NCBI RefSeq assembly: GCF_963422355.1
Contig: NC_085098.1
Coordinates: forward strand, 5,157,265 to 5,221,264
Length of the DNA stretch: 64,000 nucleotides
Reading direction: 5' to 3'
Origin: Corticium candelabrum
Taxonomy: Eukaryota > Porifera > Homoscleromorpha > Homosclerophorida > Plakinidae
Part shown: positions 14,301 through 25,903 of the stretch, piece by piece
Layout of the letters: every line of letters begins with the position of its first letter
Position numbering within the stretch: position 1 is the stretch's first letter
The notes under the pieces: model-generated
The model's database searches: none
What the model was told of the DNA's origin: nothing
The model's input: the letters and a program-made list of their open reading frames with translations, nothing else
Translations under genes and position numbers: made by a program

Positions 14301-14857
14301 GCCACAGCTGCATGTGTAAACATAGAAGGAACAGGCTGAGATGCGGGGCTTAAGTGTGGTTGTCTCCATTTTAGAGTATCGGTTTCAAACAGCCAAGTAT
14401 CATTCAAGTGCTCGTTCTTATCGTTCTTACCTCCAAACAGAATTACTATGTTGTTGCAAAGGGTGACCATTGCATGAGACTGTCTGGCCGATGGCTTTGG
14501 GTCTTCGTCCGTCACGTTAGACCAGACGTTTGTCTCTACTGAGTAGACCCACGTTTCGTCTGAATTTCGCACTTCTTCCTTCGATCGCACTTCTCCCATT
14601 GATCCCCCGTGTAGCAAAATGCGGTGACCACCATCGATGTGGCGTGTGTACGGAGCCATGGCGAAGTCTGTCTCTACAGGCGGCGTGTTGCAGTTCCACA
14701 TCGCATTGCTCTGCCACGTATTCAACACTCCTGCATCGGTATCGGTAGTAGCCTTGTTGTCGTTTCCGGTAATTTTTTGAACAAACACCAGTACAGTGAA
14801 GAGAACAGATTGACAGGCGACGATGCTCCAAGGTTTTCGATCTTGTGACGAAGGCAT
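11360..14857 (-). CDS. kelch-repeat TKL-type receptor kinase
   Basis: Two exons: 14857-11694 and 11630-11360. The donor after ...ACCTACAG is GTATAG, the acceptor is CATCTTTAG, and together they give 1144 residues in frame. Residues 1-31 form a signal peptide. About 50-720 contain kelch-type repeats (WVYSVETNVW, LFGGKNDK, LIYGGVGD, MWSYNVTDNCW). About 730-795 are Cys-rich (CSVCSPGTYS, CHFGFTGDRCQC). About 798-821 span the membrane. The kinase runs from about 852: glycine loop GEGGYGRV, lysine in VAVKLL, HRDLKSQN, SDFGLG, WRAPE, and SFGIVLWEM in exon 2. The lysine in HRDLK points to a TKL Ser/Thr kinase rather than a tyrosine kinase (inference). It is predicted to sit in the plasma membrane and signal inward; the ligand is unknown. 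All core catalytic motifs are intact. Confidence 0.9.
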
Positions 14858-15118
14858 GACATCGAATGCGTTTAGAGACGCTGCATGCGCAGCAAACGAA
14901 TGTAAGTAACCAAAAATGTCTAGTGAAACGTGGAAGCCAGCAGTTTATGTCAAACTGTTTCTATTGCGACGTTGCATTGGTTTTTGAGCCCATAACTATT
15001 AATCAATCTTTACAAAATTGAAACGATTACATCACATTCACATCACTAGTTTTCAACTAAAATCTAAGATCAGGTAATTACTTTCTTTTGTCGTGTTCTT
15101 ATTTTAATACTAGTTTAC
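14858..15118. other. upstream region of the kelch receptor kinase
   Basis: About 260 bp 5' of the minus-strand start codon. No clear TATA box; nothing else recognised. Confidence 0.3.
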
Positions 15119-15119
15119 G

Positions 15120-15205
15120 GTATCCGTAGGCGCCTCGTGTTGGTGAGTAACACGGCGGACCGGAGTTTTCTGACCGTCTACTGAAACGTCGTGCCCTAGC
15201 TAGAC
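15120..15205 (+). repeat. dispersed repeat, third copy
   Basis: TAGGCGCCT.GTGTTGGTGAGTAACA....GAGTTTTCTGACCGTC and GTGCCCTAGCTAG match the elements at 4030-4105 and 6236-6305. Confidence 0.6.
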
Positions 15206-15689
15206 AGTACACTGGCGTACCGTGGTCCTCATGTTTGGGGGCTAATAAATTAGACTGCAAACCACGCCCATTGCTCACATGCAAAGTCACGCCCATTTTT
15301 TATTTTCTACCTCGCAGTTTGTACACATCTAAGTAAATAGTATAAATTTTAGGTTACAAATAAACTGCGGAACTGAGTGCCGTCAGTGTGCGTATGAAGG
15401 AGTGAAAACAATGTTGCAGTCAGTGCCAGAAATGTTTTCATGGCTCGCTGCGATCGTCAATTGCAAATTAAATGGCATTTCGATGAAAATAGAATCTAGA
15501 AGACCAATTCAGTGCAAACGGCGTGACCAATTTTAATATATATATAGGTTAGCTAGTTAGTTAAAATAACCTGTGGAGAAAGTAGACTACTCCTGCAATG
15601 CCTCGTAAAAACAGAAATCACGTTCTGTTGCATTTGATGCTGAAGACATCGCTGATGTAGCCCACCTGCCTCTAGCTAGATCTTCTCAC

Positions 15690-15790
15690 CTAGTCTCGCG
15701 TAGCCAGACCCATTTCCGCCGCGTCATCTCCGGCGAAATGGGGTCTGGTGAATGGCCTTTGATGTCGCTGTGTGCCGCGTAGCCAGAAAT
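15690..15790. mobile_element. MITE with TAGTCTCGCGTAGCCAGAC end
   Basis: The terminus TAGTCTCGCGTAGCCAGACC is followed by a hairpin: CCAGACCCATTTCCGCCG and its complement CGGCGAAATGGGGTCTGG, at 15708-15753. The same terminus (TAGTCTCGCGTGGCCAGACC) occurs at 41074-41094, so this is a repeated family. Confidence 0.65.
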
Positions 15791-16590
15791 TGGCTATCTA
15801 AAGACCGGATTTTGTTTCTTAAACGCTTCACTAAAGACGAGACTGGTATGCACACAGTGCAATTCTATCTCAATTAGCTTCTCTTGTTTCGTAGAGAACA
15901 ACTCGAAGACTACAGCTACAGTCGTTGCTGTTTGTGAATCTGCATGTTTACAGCAGCGATTAAACGCGGCCGCGGGAATGTTGACGTCGACAGGCTTCGA
16001 TTTCATGCAGCCATTATCGACGTCGTACGATCTAGCGTTGTGCGCTCGTGTCACAACGGAGACTGAATGCGAACGTACTCGATGCTGTTTGCTGTTTGCT
16101 GTTTTTTGACGTCTAAAGCGACCGCAGACAGTCCAGAGTGAGCGATGTCTGGAAGCGCTTGGAGCTGCATGACGTCATCGAAACAAGATGAGTCGTCTTT
16201 CTGTGTTTGGGTAATCATTTCCTTTTTTTCTGCTTTGCTTTGATGAACACATACAGTAGCAACCAGGAAGAGACCACGTTGACAGAAATGCTGGACGTCC
16301 CAAGGTGGTACAGATTCGATGTGTTGTTTGGAAGAGCTAGATATTACGCGAGTTCCTGCAGCGTAACTTTCAGAGTATGTGGAGCTTCAGGGAGACTACT
16401 TCCATCCACCTGTTTTCTCTTGCTCAACAAGGTGATAGCATCTGGTGATTTCATCAAACACAAAAGCACGTCGACATGTCAGACAGTTATGTTTCATTGC
16501 ATGATTTATGATCATGCATGCAGCGCTACACGATCTAGAATTTTAGACAGTTATTACAACATGCAGTTATCTAGTTCACTGGAAGGTTAA
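15791..16590. other. no recognised gene
   Basis: A 127-codon plus-strand frame (16207-16590) and an 86-codon minus-strand frame (16054-15794) show no domain I recognise. Both may be chance frames. Confidence 0.4.
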
Positions 16591-16950
16591 AGGTACAGCA
16601 GTTACCACAGTCACAACTAAGTGCACAAACATCACAACAATCACATCCTTTCCCAGCACTGTCTTCGCTACCAGCAAATAGAAAATCAGCAAATACGCAC
16701 TTCCTACAACAAGTTGTAAAATTTTGTTCATACTTCTTTATCAAGGATGAAACTGTCCTGTGCAGATGTCCATATACAAGCAGTGCAGTTGCTGTCAAGC
16801 CATCCTTTCCAGCTCGCTCAGTCTCTTGAACATAATCTTCAATGAGTCTTGGAGGACTCCAATGAACAATCCACCTAATGTTGGGAATGTCAACACCCGT
16901 CCCAAATGCTGTCCATAAAAGCGAGATATTTTTCGCATATCCGGGTCTCG
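16571..16950 (-). pseudogene. RecQ-type helicase C-terminal fragment
   Basis: Read on the minus strand from about 16950, the sequence encodes the end of helicase domain 2 (AFGTGVDIPNIRWIVHW, then RLIEDYVQETERAGKDG with the motif VI region QETERAGKDG). It continues in frame through 16798-16571 into the RecQ zinc-binding region (CCRKCVF...CCDVCALSC). The canonical motif VI Q-x-x-G-R-x-G-R-D-G reads QETERAGKDG, so the arginine finger residues are changed. No helicase domain 1 or Walker A was found upstream within 1 kb, so this is a fragment, probably of a dispersed RecQ-like gene copy. The last part ends in a cysteine-rich tail. Confidence 0.7.
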
Positions 16951-16989
16951 AAAAAACGCCTAACTTTCGTTTGCCCGTGTAACGCCTCG

Positions 16990-17640
16990 AAGACCTGCCA
17001 CGCCTGTTTCACGGCCGCAACGGCAGTAACGTCTTCGAAGTGACGACACTACCTCAGACTAGGCCTTTGCTCATGTAGGTCTCGCTTGGATGCATTACGT
17101 TTTGACTTTTGTCGTCTTGCGTCACAAACGACGCCACAAGAGGACTCTCTAGAAGACTCGAAAACGGCACCCAAAACGGGGTAAAGTTTCTTGAAACTGG
17201 AAAATGAATAGGACCATGTACGGACAAGTTTCTTTCGGCGTTTATACCAAAGTGCGTCACTGGGAACATGCGCTAGACTCCGTGACTTGTACGTCATAGC
17301 TCGAAACCGCCTGCACTCGTGCGCGAATTTCTCTGGAACGGCCCATGTATATGCATCAGATTTCTACCGAATTCAAATTGAACTGCCTGTTCCTGCATTG
17401 GACGTTACGTGCCGGGGTGAGATGAAGCGTGGTTTTTAAACGTTGTATGCATTCATAATTATAGTAAGTCTTTATATAATTATGAATGTATACAACGATA
17501 AATTGATTTACTAACAACTAATAGTCTAATCTGCCCGTGCGGAAACGGAATGGTGACCTAGTCAATAGTCTTTCCTTGTATAATTAACAACGTTTATTAC
17601 TATTGTTGACGTTTCCCACAACAGGCAAGTTGCTCAATAA
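16990..17640. other. no recognised gene
   Basis: An 82-codon minus-strand frame (17297-17049) has no recognisable domain. A CATTCATAATTATA...TATAATTATGAATG inverted repeat lies near 17450-17490. Confidence 0.4.
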
Positions 17641-19500
17641 CTTCCGTTGTTGACAATGAAGACCACCTATTGACGTATGGATCATACATACAACTTGACT
17701 ATTGTTCTACTCCGCCACAGTATCTGTTAGTGCATCCTACTGTGACGAGGATATGATGTCCCATTGCGACTGCTGACATCTTCCACTGATAGTTCAAAAG
17801 CAGGAGAGTACGACTAATCTGTTCTATTTGCGTCCAGCGATCAGTCGTGGTACAGACCACCCATCTGTCAAAAACGAAAGGTTGCGCCGTCGACACCTCC
17901 GTGAATGATTAGCTGATGGTCGATAACCGCGGCAGAATGCTGCGCTCTTAATTGGCTTTGGTCTGACGACGTATACGTTGGAGTTGAAGAGTATATTAGG
18001 TACCATTGCGAATCTTCTCGTAGGTATGAAAACATCCATAAATCATCAATAAAGAGGCTCTGGCGGCTTGCACCGCTTATACGTGGTTCTAACCCACTAC
18101 ACAAAAGAACAGTGCTGCAATTGATAGCAACAAATAAATGTCGAAGCCTTATTGGAGGAACCACATTGATTTCAAAAAATTTTCATCGGTCTGCATCGGG
18201 ATGATAGGCGTCTAGCTTAGTATTCGTAAGAATCAGGCGCAGTTTTGAAGGAAGACGCTGTTTGTCATGGTGCAGACGTGGTTTTGCTTGAATGACGACT
18301 AACTCTGTTGTGAACCTGAAACCACTGCCGTGTCTCAAGATTCAGTTCCAGACTGTTTCTTTAGGATCACCAAAGCCACTTTTTTCGTCATTGGGAGAGC
18401 CAATAACGTAGAAATTTATTTTTTGTAATCCCAAAACTAATTGATATTCAAAGATGGTTGTCAGAAGCAAATCCGGTAGTTTGAACGCTAACCAGGCATC
18501 TCTCATAGTTTCTCATCAAATTTAGCATCAAATGACAAGTCCTTAGGGCGTCTCCGTAAATAATGGCCTAGGAACCATGCAAACACTGCTGCCGCCCCAC
18601 CACAAAAGGCAACCGAATTCTGGCCGATATCTGTTTCCTTTTTCAGTTTGCCACTTGTGATATTGTATCTAAAATAGAAAGTGTCTATGAATCACCACAT
18701 ATATCTTTTGTCTAGAAACGGAAAGAAAAGAGTGATGGTTGTCTTCGAAGGAGGTGCATGAATCGTCGAGCACATCGACTTAATTGTTTCCAAGTTTGTT
18801 TGCGAGTTGGTATACGTCAGTAGACCGTTGGTGCTTAAAGCGATATCTGTATCTCACTATATATCTTTTGTGCCTTGCCTGTCGCCAGCCCATGGTTACC
18901 GTTAGGCACAGATGTCTCCCATTTTGTTTACACTCCAGACCATCGGTATGCTTTCATGTTCTCCACGCACGCAAGTTCCCAAAGAGTCGACCAATCCAAG
19001 ACTTCGTCGCTTCGTCCGGGAATTACCAAGACGGACTGATTGCCTTGACACGACGCCCGATTGCGAGCTAGTAGCGACGGCCGCATGTGTGTGTGAACAT
19101 GGGAGGGACAGGATCGGATGCGTTGTCTATATGCGGGCGTCGCCATTTTATAATATCCATTTTAAATACCCAAGTTTTATTCAACTTCTTCTCCTTGTTG
19201 TCTTTGCCTCCGAACAGAATAATTGCACTGTTGCATAGAGTGACGGTTGCATGAGACTGTCCGGTGGCTGGCTATAGGTCCTCATCGGTCACGCGTATAC
19301 AGTACGTTCGACCAAACGTCTGCCTCCACCCACGTCTCGCCCATGCACATACACTCTCTGTCCTATTGATCCGCAGTGTAGCAAGATGTGGTAGCGGCTG
19401 ACGTACGGAGCCTTACTGTAGCGTTTCTCAAAGGGCTGCGTACGTGTTACAGTTCCATTTGGAATCGCTTTGCAACGCGTTCAGAGCGTCGGCGTCGGCG
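17640..19500 (-). pseudogene. kelch-receptor ectodomain pseudogene
   Basis: A degraded duplicate of the ectodomain of the receptor kinase at 11360-14857. Matching blocks in order on the minus strand: DALNALQSDSKWNCNT (about 19494-19444, versus GVLNTWQSNAMWNCNT), a CQGNQSVLVIPG block (19146-18928), LFIDDLWMFSYL with an AQHSAAVIDHQLIIHGG block (18164-17868), and MSAVAMGHHILVTVGCTN (17896-17699). Several frame changes and stops separate the blocks. The Cys-rich, transmembrane and kinase parts are missing. It lies tail-to-head behind the intact gene on the same strand, so tandem duplication followed by decay is likely. Confidence 0.85.
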
Positions 19501-19559
19501 TGAGTGGTAGCAGTGGCATCGTTTCCGGTGGCTCTATCAGTAGAAAGAGAATGAAATGG

Positions 19560-20159
19560 CAAGCGACAGTCCAATTAACAGGGTCGATCACTTAACGAGG
19601 ACAACACAGTGTCTATACAATGATAAATGAAAGACAATGGGCGTCAAACTGTAGTTTTCTAGGTATCTAATTAATTGTCACTGGATTTGTATGAATGGCA
19701 GATAATTCTTACGCAATTTTTGGAGTAATACATATTGCATTTTCTATAGTTAGGAGCGATTTTCACTTACACTTTGATTTAGTTGTACTTTTTAGCTTGA
19801 ATAAAGTTGCGACCTCGCGTCTAGCATTCATGTTTACATATTTCTTGTAAAAACGTTTTAGCTAATTAGTGATTGAAAAACTATGGCATGCAGACGTACT
19901 GCAAAATGTAATAAATTGATCTTATTTGGTTTCAACTCGATGTTTGTCTGTTGACAGATTGTGTACTGAATTATGTGAATACGCCGATGTGATTTCGCGC
20001 AGCCCAGTATGTCGAAGGCGATTGCACATCCGGGTATCTCAATGCATTTGGAAATCGTAGAACTTCATCGGATGTTTCTCTTTTCTTAGCAAATATACAG
20101 GCAGCTGGTAATAAATGGCTGTCGTGGACTTCGTTCACGAATGAATTTATTAGGTTTCA
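19560..20159. other. no recognised gene
   Basis: AT-rich sequence upstream of the kelch pseudogene, with no supported feature. Confidence 0.4.
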
Positions 20160-21065
20160 AACAATTAGTAGAGCGTAAAGTGACTTGGCCTAGGCTTGAT
20201 TTTTCTTACTTTAATTAATTAATTATGTACAATAGTATTGTGTATGTTATGAGTTAAGGATATATGGCAACTGTCAATCTTTTGATTGGTTGATTGCTCG
20301 CTAACATTATTCTTGCCAGATGCCTTGTGCATTTCTTGTGATTGTGCGAACAATCGTACAGGGGTAATGAGATAGACTTGCATGAGGCTGCTCGCATTAT
20401 TGGGATGCTGTTTTGCTCAAATCATAGGAATACAGTGTTCATGCAGTTCCGTATTCCGAGGAAATTATCCGGGTATCGTATGTTACTGACAGGGATGAAA
20501 TCCTCTTTTGACTGCATGGACCACACCACTGCTGTGGCTGACACCAGTTGCGCTAGGAAATGTACGGCTGCATGGTTAGAGTGTTGGTCAGACTTGTAGG
20601 GTAGATATATTTCTTACACTGGTGGACTCGATTGACTCGAGCTTGTATTGATTGACTTGCCTGTGCATGACTGTTTCATACACTTCAAAAATCATACCGT
20701 TCATCTAGGTTGTATAGTTGCTCTAGGCTTGATTTGATGTCTTATTGTGTAGTGAATCTAAAATTTGTCATTTTGATATTTACTTGATTCCTTTCAATCA
20801 GTTATCTACAACAGTATTGTGTATATCTAATTTACTCAATTTTGTAGATTAATAAAGAAACATGTCAACTGTGTGTGTTCATTAACTGGTTGATATTGCT
20901 TGTTAACAAATATTTATCTTTGCTTATAAGAGGTGTTGTGCAGTGGCTTCTCGATTAACTACGTGAAGAGTAAAGTGTGACTAAAAGTTGTATTGAGACG
21001 AACCTGCATGATCTCACTTTACAAGACTACAATAAACAACATGGTGTCTTGCTGCAAAAAATAGT
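20160..21065. repeat. VTS 3'-flank block, copy at VTS-A
   Basis: Matches the block downstream of VTS-D (56440-58090). Shared landmarks are GGCTTGATTTG.TGTCTTATTGTGTAGTGAATCTAAA, GTAGATTAATAAA and TCTCACTTTA..AGACTACAATA. A second partial unit (20170-20360 versus 20760-20960) gives internal tandem duplication. A short coding-like piece IDLHEAARIIGMLF at about 20370 resembles LNEAAYISGVLFAQ in the other copies. Confidence 0.65.
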
Positions 21066-21433
21066 TAGTGCAGTCTGTAACTTGATTTGTGTTTCTATTG
21101 ATACCTGCAAATTCAGCACGTGGTAGTTGTGACTCTGCATTTTACTTAATTAATTAAAAAATTTGGTGCACAAGTATAATAAAGCATTAGATGATACGTA
21201 CTTAGTATTACTGTCTTATCTTATTTGTTCGATCTTGTTTGTTGTTGTGTTGTTCTTTTAATCTTAGTAAACAATACTTGTACCAGAGTGTGCAGGTACT
21301 GTACTTTTATTAGACACAAACCAGACCATTTAACATGAACCTGTTTATAGAGTTTATAGCAATATCGACTAGTCATTTAACTAACGCTACTGTGCCTAAC
21401 ATTGATTAGATATGAAAGGAGTCATGTCCGAAA
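21066..21433. other. 3' region of VTS-A
   Basis: Immediate downstream sequence of VTS-A; no gene. No canonical AATAAA on the minus strand was noted close to the stop. Confidence 0.35.
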
Positions 21434-24400
21434 TTAATGCAACGAAACTGTGTGGTGGATTCCAGTGTGGCTCCAACGTAACCTTCCAACTGGAACTATT
21501 CTATGTGCGAATGATGAGATCGGACTCTTGATGATACTTGATGTATAGCATCGAACCGATGCATCTCTGTTATGAGAACAACCTGTTTGCCCGAATCCAC
21601 TGTGCTTGCAGTCTGTGATAGCTTTTTCGTTGCCATAGCAGCTCACTTTGTCAAGCCAGACTGGACCGGGACCTCGACCATAGCGCGCACTACTATATGC
21701 TGTACCTCCATAGTTGTACCCCAGCTGCCTGCACACGACTCGGGCATCATTGGCATTCCAATTCGTGTCACACACTGTGCCCCAAACGCCTCCGTTGAAT
21801 ACCTCCACTCGACCTTCATATCGATTGCGACCAACAAGACGGATTGCTAACAAATGAGAGACAATTAATAATTATTGAATCGTTATCGTGTCTGAGATAT
21901 TTAGTACGTTTTCGACAGCTGATGTACAGATTGTCGGTGCTTTTTGCGCAAGTAGATGCTCCCCACTGAACACCCTGGTTGCAGTCAATTTGCTTGTTTG
22001 TGCTGCTGAGGCAACGAGCACTGGTTTGAGGCCCACTTGCAGTCTTTCTTGCAAAAAATTGGTTAGAAACAGGATATGTAGGGCCAAACCCAGCTTGTTG
22101 GCAGGCATCCGTGCGCTGTCTACTACCCCAGACCGATCCGCCACAAACAGGACCCCATCGTTTAGTTGAACTGTCATACACTTGTAGGTAGCCATTGGGG
22201 CTGGTTGTTGGTGAACCATTTCTAGTAAACCGAACACCTTTGATGGAGATGATAATCAAGTCAGTAATCAAACCCATCAAGAGCAATTTGTATGCTAACC
22301 TGGATTGCACTTGACTCCAGCATATCGGTAACTGGGGCAATATCCACCTCGGTATGTTGTTCCAACATTGTACCGAGAACATTCTTGAATGTATCGTTCC
22401 TTTCCTGTACATCCTATTTTGCTGATAACGTACGGTTTCTTGTTGTAGCCCCATCGGTTTCCTGAAGTTGCTTGCCCAGTGGAATATCCCAGTTGGCCAC
22501 ACACAACGTTGGCTTCAACATTATCCCAACCATCTGAACAGACTGCGTGGTAGTGACCGTTAACTAAGATTTCTACTCGACCTTCATATTGATTTGGACC
22601 GTTTACAAGACGAATACCTACGAATCAGTCAATGAATTGTTATATTCCCATCACGTGTCAATCTGACTGACCAGGCTGGGGAATTCAAGTGAAGGGAGAA
22701 CAGAAGGGCACATGAAAAGGAAAACAAATTATAGGTCATGAGATTTAAGGCAAGGGCAGATGCACTTACCACTATTCCACGACGAATACATAGATCTTGT
22801 TGGCTTGGTGTCAGTCTATCGCTTTCAAACCAACATTGAGTGTCGAAGTCCCATTGGGCAACTTGTAACCGCGTTGGACGTTTACTGGCAATCATTGCTC
22901 TGACTGTGGAGACAGACAGCTTGGCTGCTGGAACGTCATATGTTCCATTAGTGCTTCTCTTCTTGCGTCCAAACGTCGGCCCACTAGAATGATCATACGT
23001 GTAGCTCAAGTCTCCCACCTTGAGAACATTTTTTGGTCGTCTCCATGCCGAATCTTTTAACAGGTCGGGTCCCAAAGGATAAGCAGCAGTCAAGAAACTC
23101 ATCACACTATTTAGTGTGTAGACACCAGGAGTGCCGTCAGCTGGATAGTTACTTTCATCATCTCCGTACACTTCTTGCCAGTCGTACCACAGTTTGTCGA
23201 TAAAACAGTGATGCTATACAAGAGCACGAGACATGCACGTGTCACTATGAATTACTCGGATAGAACAAGAACTTCTGACTCACAAAATAGAAGAGGGGAT
23301 CACGTGGTGACTCACCCGAAGCCATGTCCGATGATCCGAATCGTCCGTGCAAAGTGTTGTGTCGGAATCCACCACCTTCTGTCTGCTGCCGGAAGTTGTC
23401 ATAGATTGGATTGCTCGTGCGGTCATTGTTCAATTGCGCTTGTGATGCCTGTTGCGTTCCGGACACGGGATTAAAGACACTCCGTACGATACATTCGGAT
23501 GGATTGGGATGCCACAACGCTTGACTAAAGTGTCCGCTATTGACACAATTGTTGGGGCCGGCTCCGTTGTTGAGAGAACCGCTGCCCAAGTGAGCCCAGA
23601 TGGCCGACGTGGCGACATGTTCTCCTGACCAATCCCAGTATGGGAGACGAAGTGAAGCGTCGTTTTGAGCGATTTGTAAAGCGTGCTCCAACATACTGAG
23701 GAAAGAACGATGCCAGGGGAAGAATTAAGCCTGCACTACTGGATACAGAAACGGCTCGTCAGTATGTGTTTATTTGTATACGAAATTGTGGAATACGTAC
23801 CGGTGGGCCAAGCTTGATACAGAAAAGGCTTGATTATGAAGTGCTGCGAGATCGTTGATGACACCATTCTGCTTAATAGTTTTGAATCCGGCCACAATAG
23901 AATTCCAGTCTTCCGGTCGATGAGTCGCCAAGTCGACCACATTACATCTTGGTCCTGCAACAGAAAGAGTGGAACGACGTCATGCACTCGATGTGCTTGA
24001 TCTGCCTAGGTAACGGGAATGATTATGCAACTTACTTGCACCAAATTGAGCAGCGATGTCGTCCATGTCGTCGAAATTATCTACTACAAACGTGTGATCG
24101 ACGTCAGGATCCGAAGCGATGGCATTCAACTCGTTCTGACTTCTCGTGGAACCAAAATTAGCGACGCCCATCGCAAAAACCTTGGCACCGTCTGTGTTTC
24201 GTAGAACATCTGCCTTTGGCCCTGGAGCTCCACCTTGATTCGATTTTCCGTCAGTAAGCACGAAAACAACTCTGGTCGCATCCGATCTCGCTCCTCTGGA
24301 GGCGTCATTGTACAGAGCATGCGCTTTGTCTAGAGCACCAGCAGTATTAGTACCCCACCCGTCCACGTATGCAATACCATTGACTGCATTCTTCAGATCA

Positions 24401-24846
24401 ACGCGAGGAGTCGCCGATCCCGAGTAATCGTTGAAGTCGAACTCGATCGTAGTCTGGAACGACGTAGCAAAACTGATGATTGCGATTCGGATCGATTTGG
24501 TGCACGTGACCGTTAGGGCGTGGTCGATCATCAGAGTAACTAAAGTCTTTTGCTTGACAAAGTTAGTACTGCCGATGCTACCGGAGTTGTCCATGACAAA
24601 GAGGAGATCAATTTTGTTAGGATCCGTAGACTTATAATAGCCAGGCCAGCCCCGTAAACGTTTGATGTTTGTAAGCCAACCACGTGAAGCACCTCTACTC
24701 TGCGTTCCAGAAAAGATTGAGAAAAAATTTTGATTCAACGCTTTGGCATTGTAGCTAACAGAAGCTGCTTCGACCAAAGGTTGTACTTGCACAGCAATGA
24801 AAACACCAGCTGTCAACATAAGCCCTAGACTTCTAGGCACACCCAT
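21434..24846 (-). pseudogene. VTS-A: vWA-tyrosinase-SRCR3 protein, frameshifted
   Basis: Eight exons on the minus strand: 24846-24036, 23954-23801, 23738-23284, 23213-22770, 22675-22672 (4 nt), 22617-22300, 22237-21908, 21846-21434. Domain order matches copies B-D: signal peptide (MGVPRSLGLML), vWA with MIDAS motif DNSGS, tyrosinase, basic site RKKR, three SRCR domains. Exon lengths sum to 2929 nt, not a multiple of three. Compared with C and B, exon 3 has four extra bases (AATT, about 23723-23727) just before the copper-A PWHR motif. This creates a frameshift and a stop near 23537. The rest of the gene is well preserved, so inactivation would be recent, or an allelic or assembly error is possible. 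CuB is HHCFIDKLWYDW, against HDW in B. The C-terminal tail differs from the other copies and lacks Pro-rich repeats. Confidence 0.85.
22672..22675 (-). other. 4-nt microexon of VTS-A
   Basis: CCTG flanked by CCCCAG (acceptor) and GTCAGTCAG (donor) on the minus strand. It joins ...ATAGTG to GTATTCGT in frame. Confidence 0.8.
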
Positions 24847-24884
24847 TCCGGCTTGATCTGAACTGCGGTGAAATGTTGTGCACC

Positions 24885-24893
24885 TCCTTTTTA
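24885..24893 (-). promoter_or_regulatory. candidate TATA element of VTS-A
   Basis: GATAAAAAGG on the minus strand about 40 bp before the start codon. The start-proximal motif AGATCAAGCC, conserved in the other VTS copies, follows it. Confidence 0.35.
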
Positions 24894-25019
24894 TCAGGTG
24901 GCATGGACACGGCGTTCTGTGTCGTTTTTTGTTGCTGACGCAAGGGTAGTGGCTAGTACCGTGATTACCGTATTCTACACCACGTCCTCTAAGTTGCATA
25001 GTTAATTAAAAGACGGGCG

Positions 25020-25134
25020 CCACGAGGCAGCATCGTTTATTGTTTTGGCATAGACGTAACAACCGCGTAACCACGGGACACTTTTCTCCCAAAGTTAGGC
25101 TGAGCCGCCGGTCGCGAGTTGCACATGTACGTGA
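25020..25134. other. intergenic, GC-rich
   Basis: Upstream of VTS-A; nothing recognised. Confidence 0.3.
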
Positions 25135-25300
25135 CCGGTGCAGCAGCGGATTAGGTCCGGCCGGTCAAATCGGTCCGCTTGCTAACGCACTTGTACCGGA
25201 AGACGTTCTGCTCTAGCGCACCGCGTCTACTTCGGATCTCTGGAATCATTTCTCTTTGGGGATTAGGTCCTAGCGCAGCAACGGATTAGACCCGTCGGCG
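25135..25300. repeat. dispersed repeat shared with 41105-41260
   Basis: Shared landmarks: GCAGCGGATTAGGTCCGGCC, GCTTGCTAACGCACTTGTACCG, CTAGCGCAC.GCGTCTAC and ATCATTTCTCTT. Both copies are in the same orientation. Class not determined. Confidence 0.7.
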
Positions 25301-25361
25301 ATATTTTTGGTCCGCGCATTAGCGCGCGCTCTTATTGTTCCACAGACTAAAATGTAAGCGT

Positions 25362-25742
25362 AGTCTACTGTCTGTTCCCCATAAGCGTGAACTCGGAAGT
25401 GAGTAATGAAGTAGAGGTCACACCAGGTGTGCTCATTAGAGCACTAAGAGCTGGTCCAGTTGGACCATGTTATACCAATTATCTTAAATGGTTCCAGTTG
25501 CTGATCCGTTGGTCTTACAAGATAATTGGATAATAGCCATTGCTCCACCCGTTTGTGTTTGATATGCACAAGTACTATCCTTCCGTTTCGTTTGTAGGAA
25601 AGGCTTAGATAATTTGATAAACAGAAATGCCAGACCTAGCGGTTTCTAACGATACCGAGATCATCGCGAGAGTCCAAAAAACAGCAGAGATATTGATGAT
25701 TTTCAAAGTTCACACTTATGGGGAACAGACAGTAGTCTGCTC
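25362..25742. mobile_element. MITE with about 24-bp terminal inverted repeats
   Basis: CTACTGTCTGTTCCCCATAAG at 25366 onward is the reverse complement of CTTATGGGGAACAGACAGTAG at 25714-25735. The element is about 380 bp, has no coding potential, and flanks a gag fragment. Target-site duplication was not resolved. Confidence 0.75.
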
Positions 25743-25903
25743 GTTAGTTTGTCTGTGTAGATAGTGTCTTGTGTACAGTACACTTGGGAATGGGTAGCGT
25801 ACGTTAGAAAAAGGGTGTCAAGTAATTGCCTCGTGTTTTCTCGGTCTGTACCTAGTCTTTAGTGATTTACTTTACAATACAACCCGTAGCTTGGAACGGA
25901 TGT

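Noticed and set aside
14517-14831. 104-codon frame overlapping the kelch receptor N-terminus
   Set aside because: Another frame of the receptor exon; no independent support.
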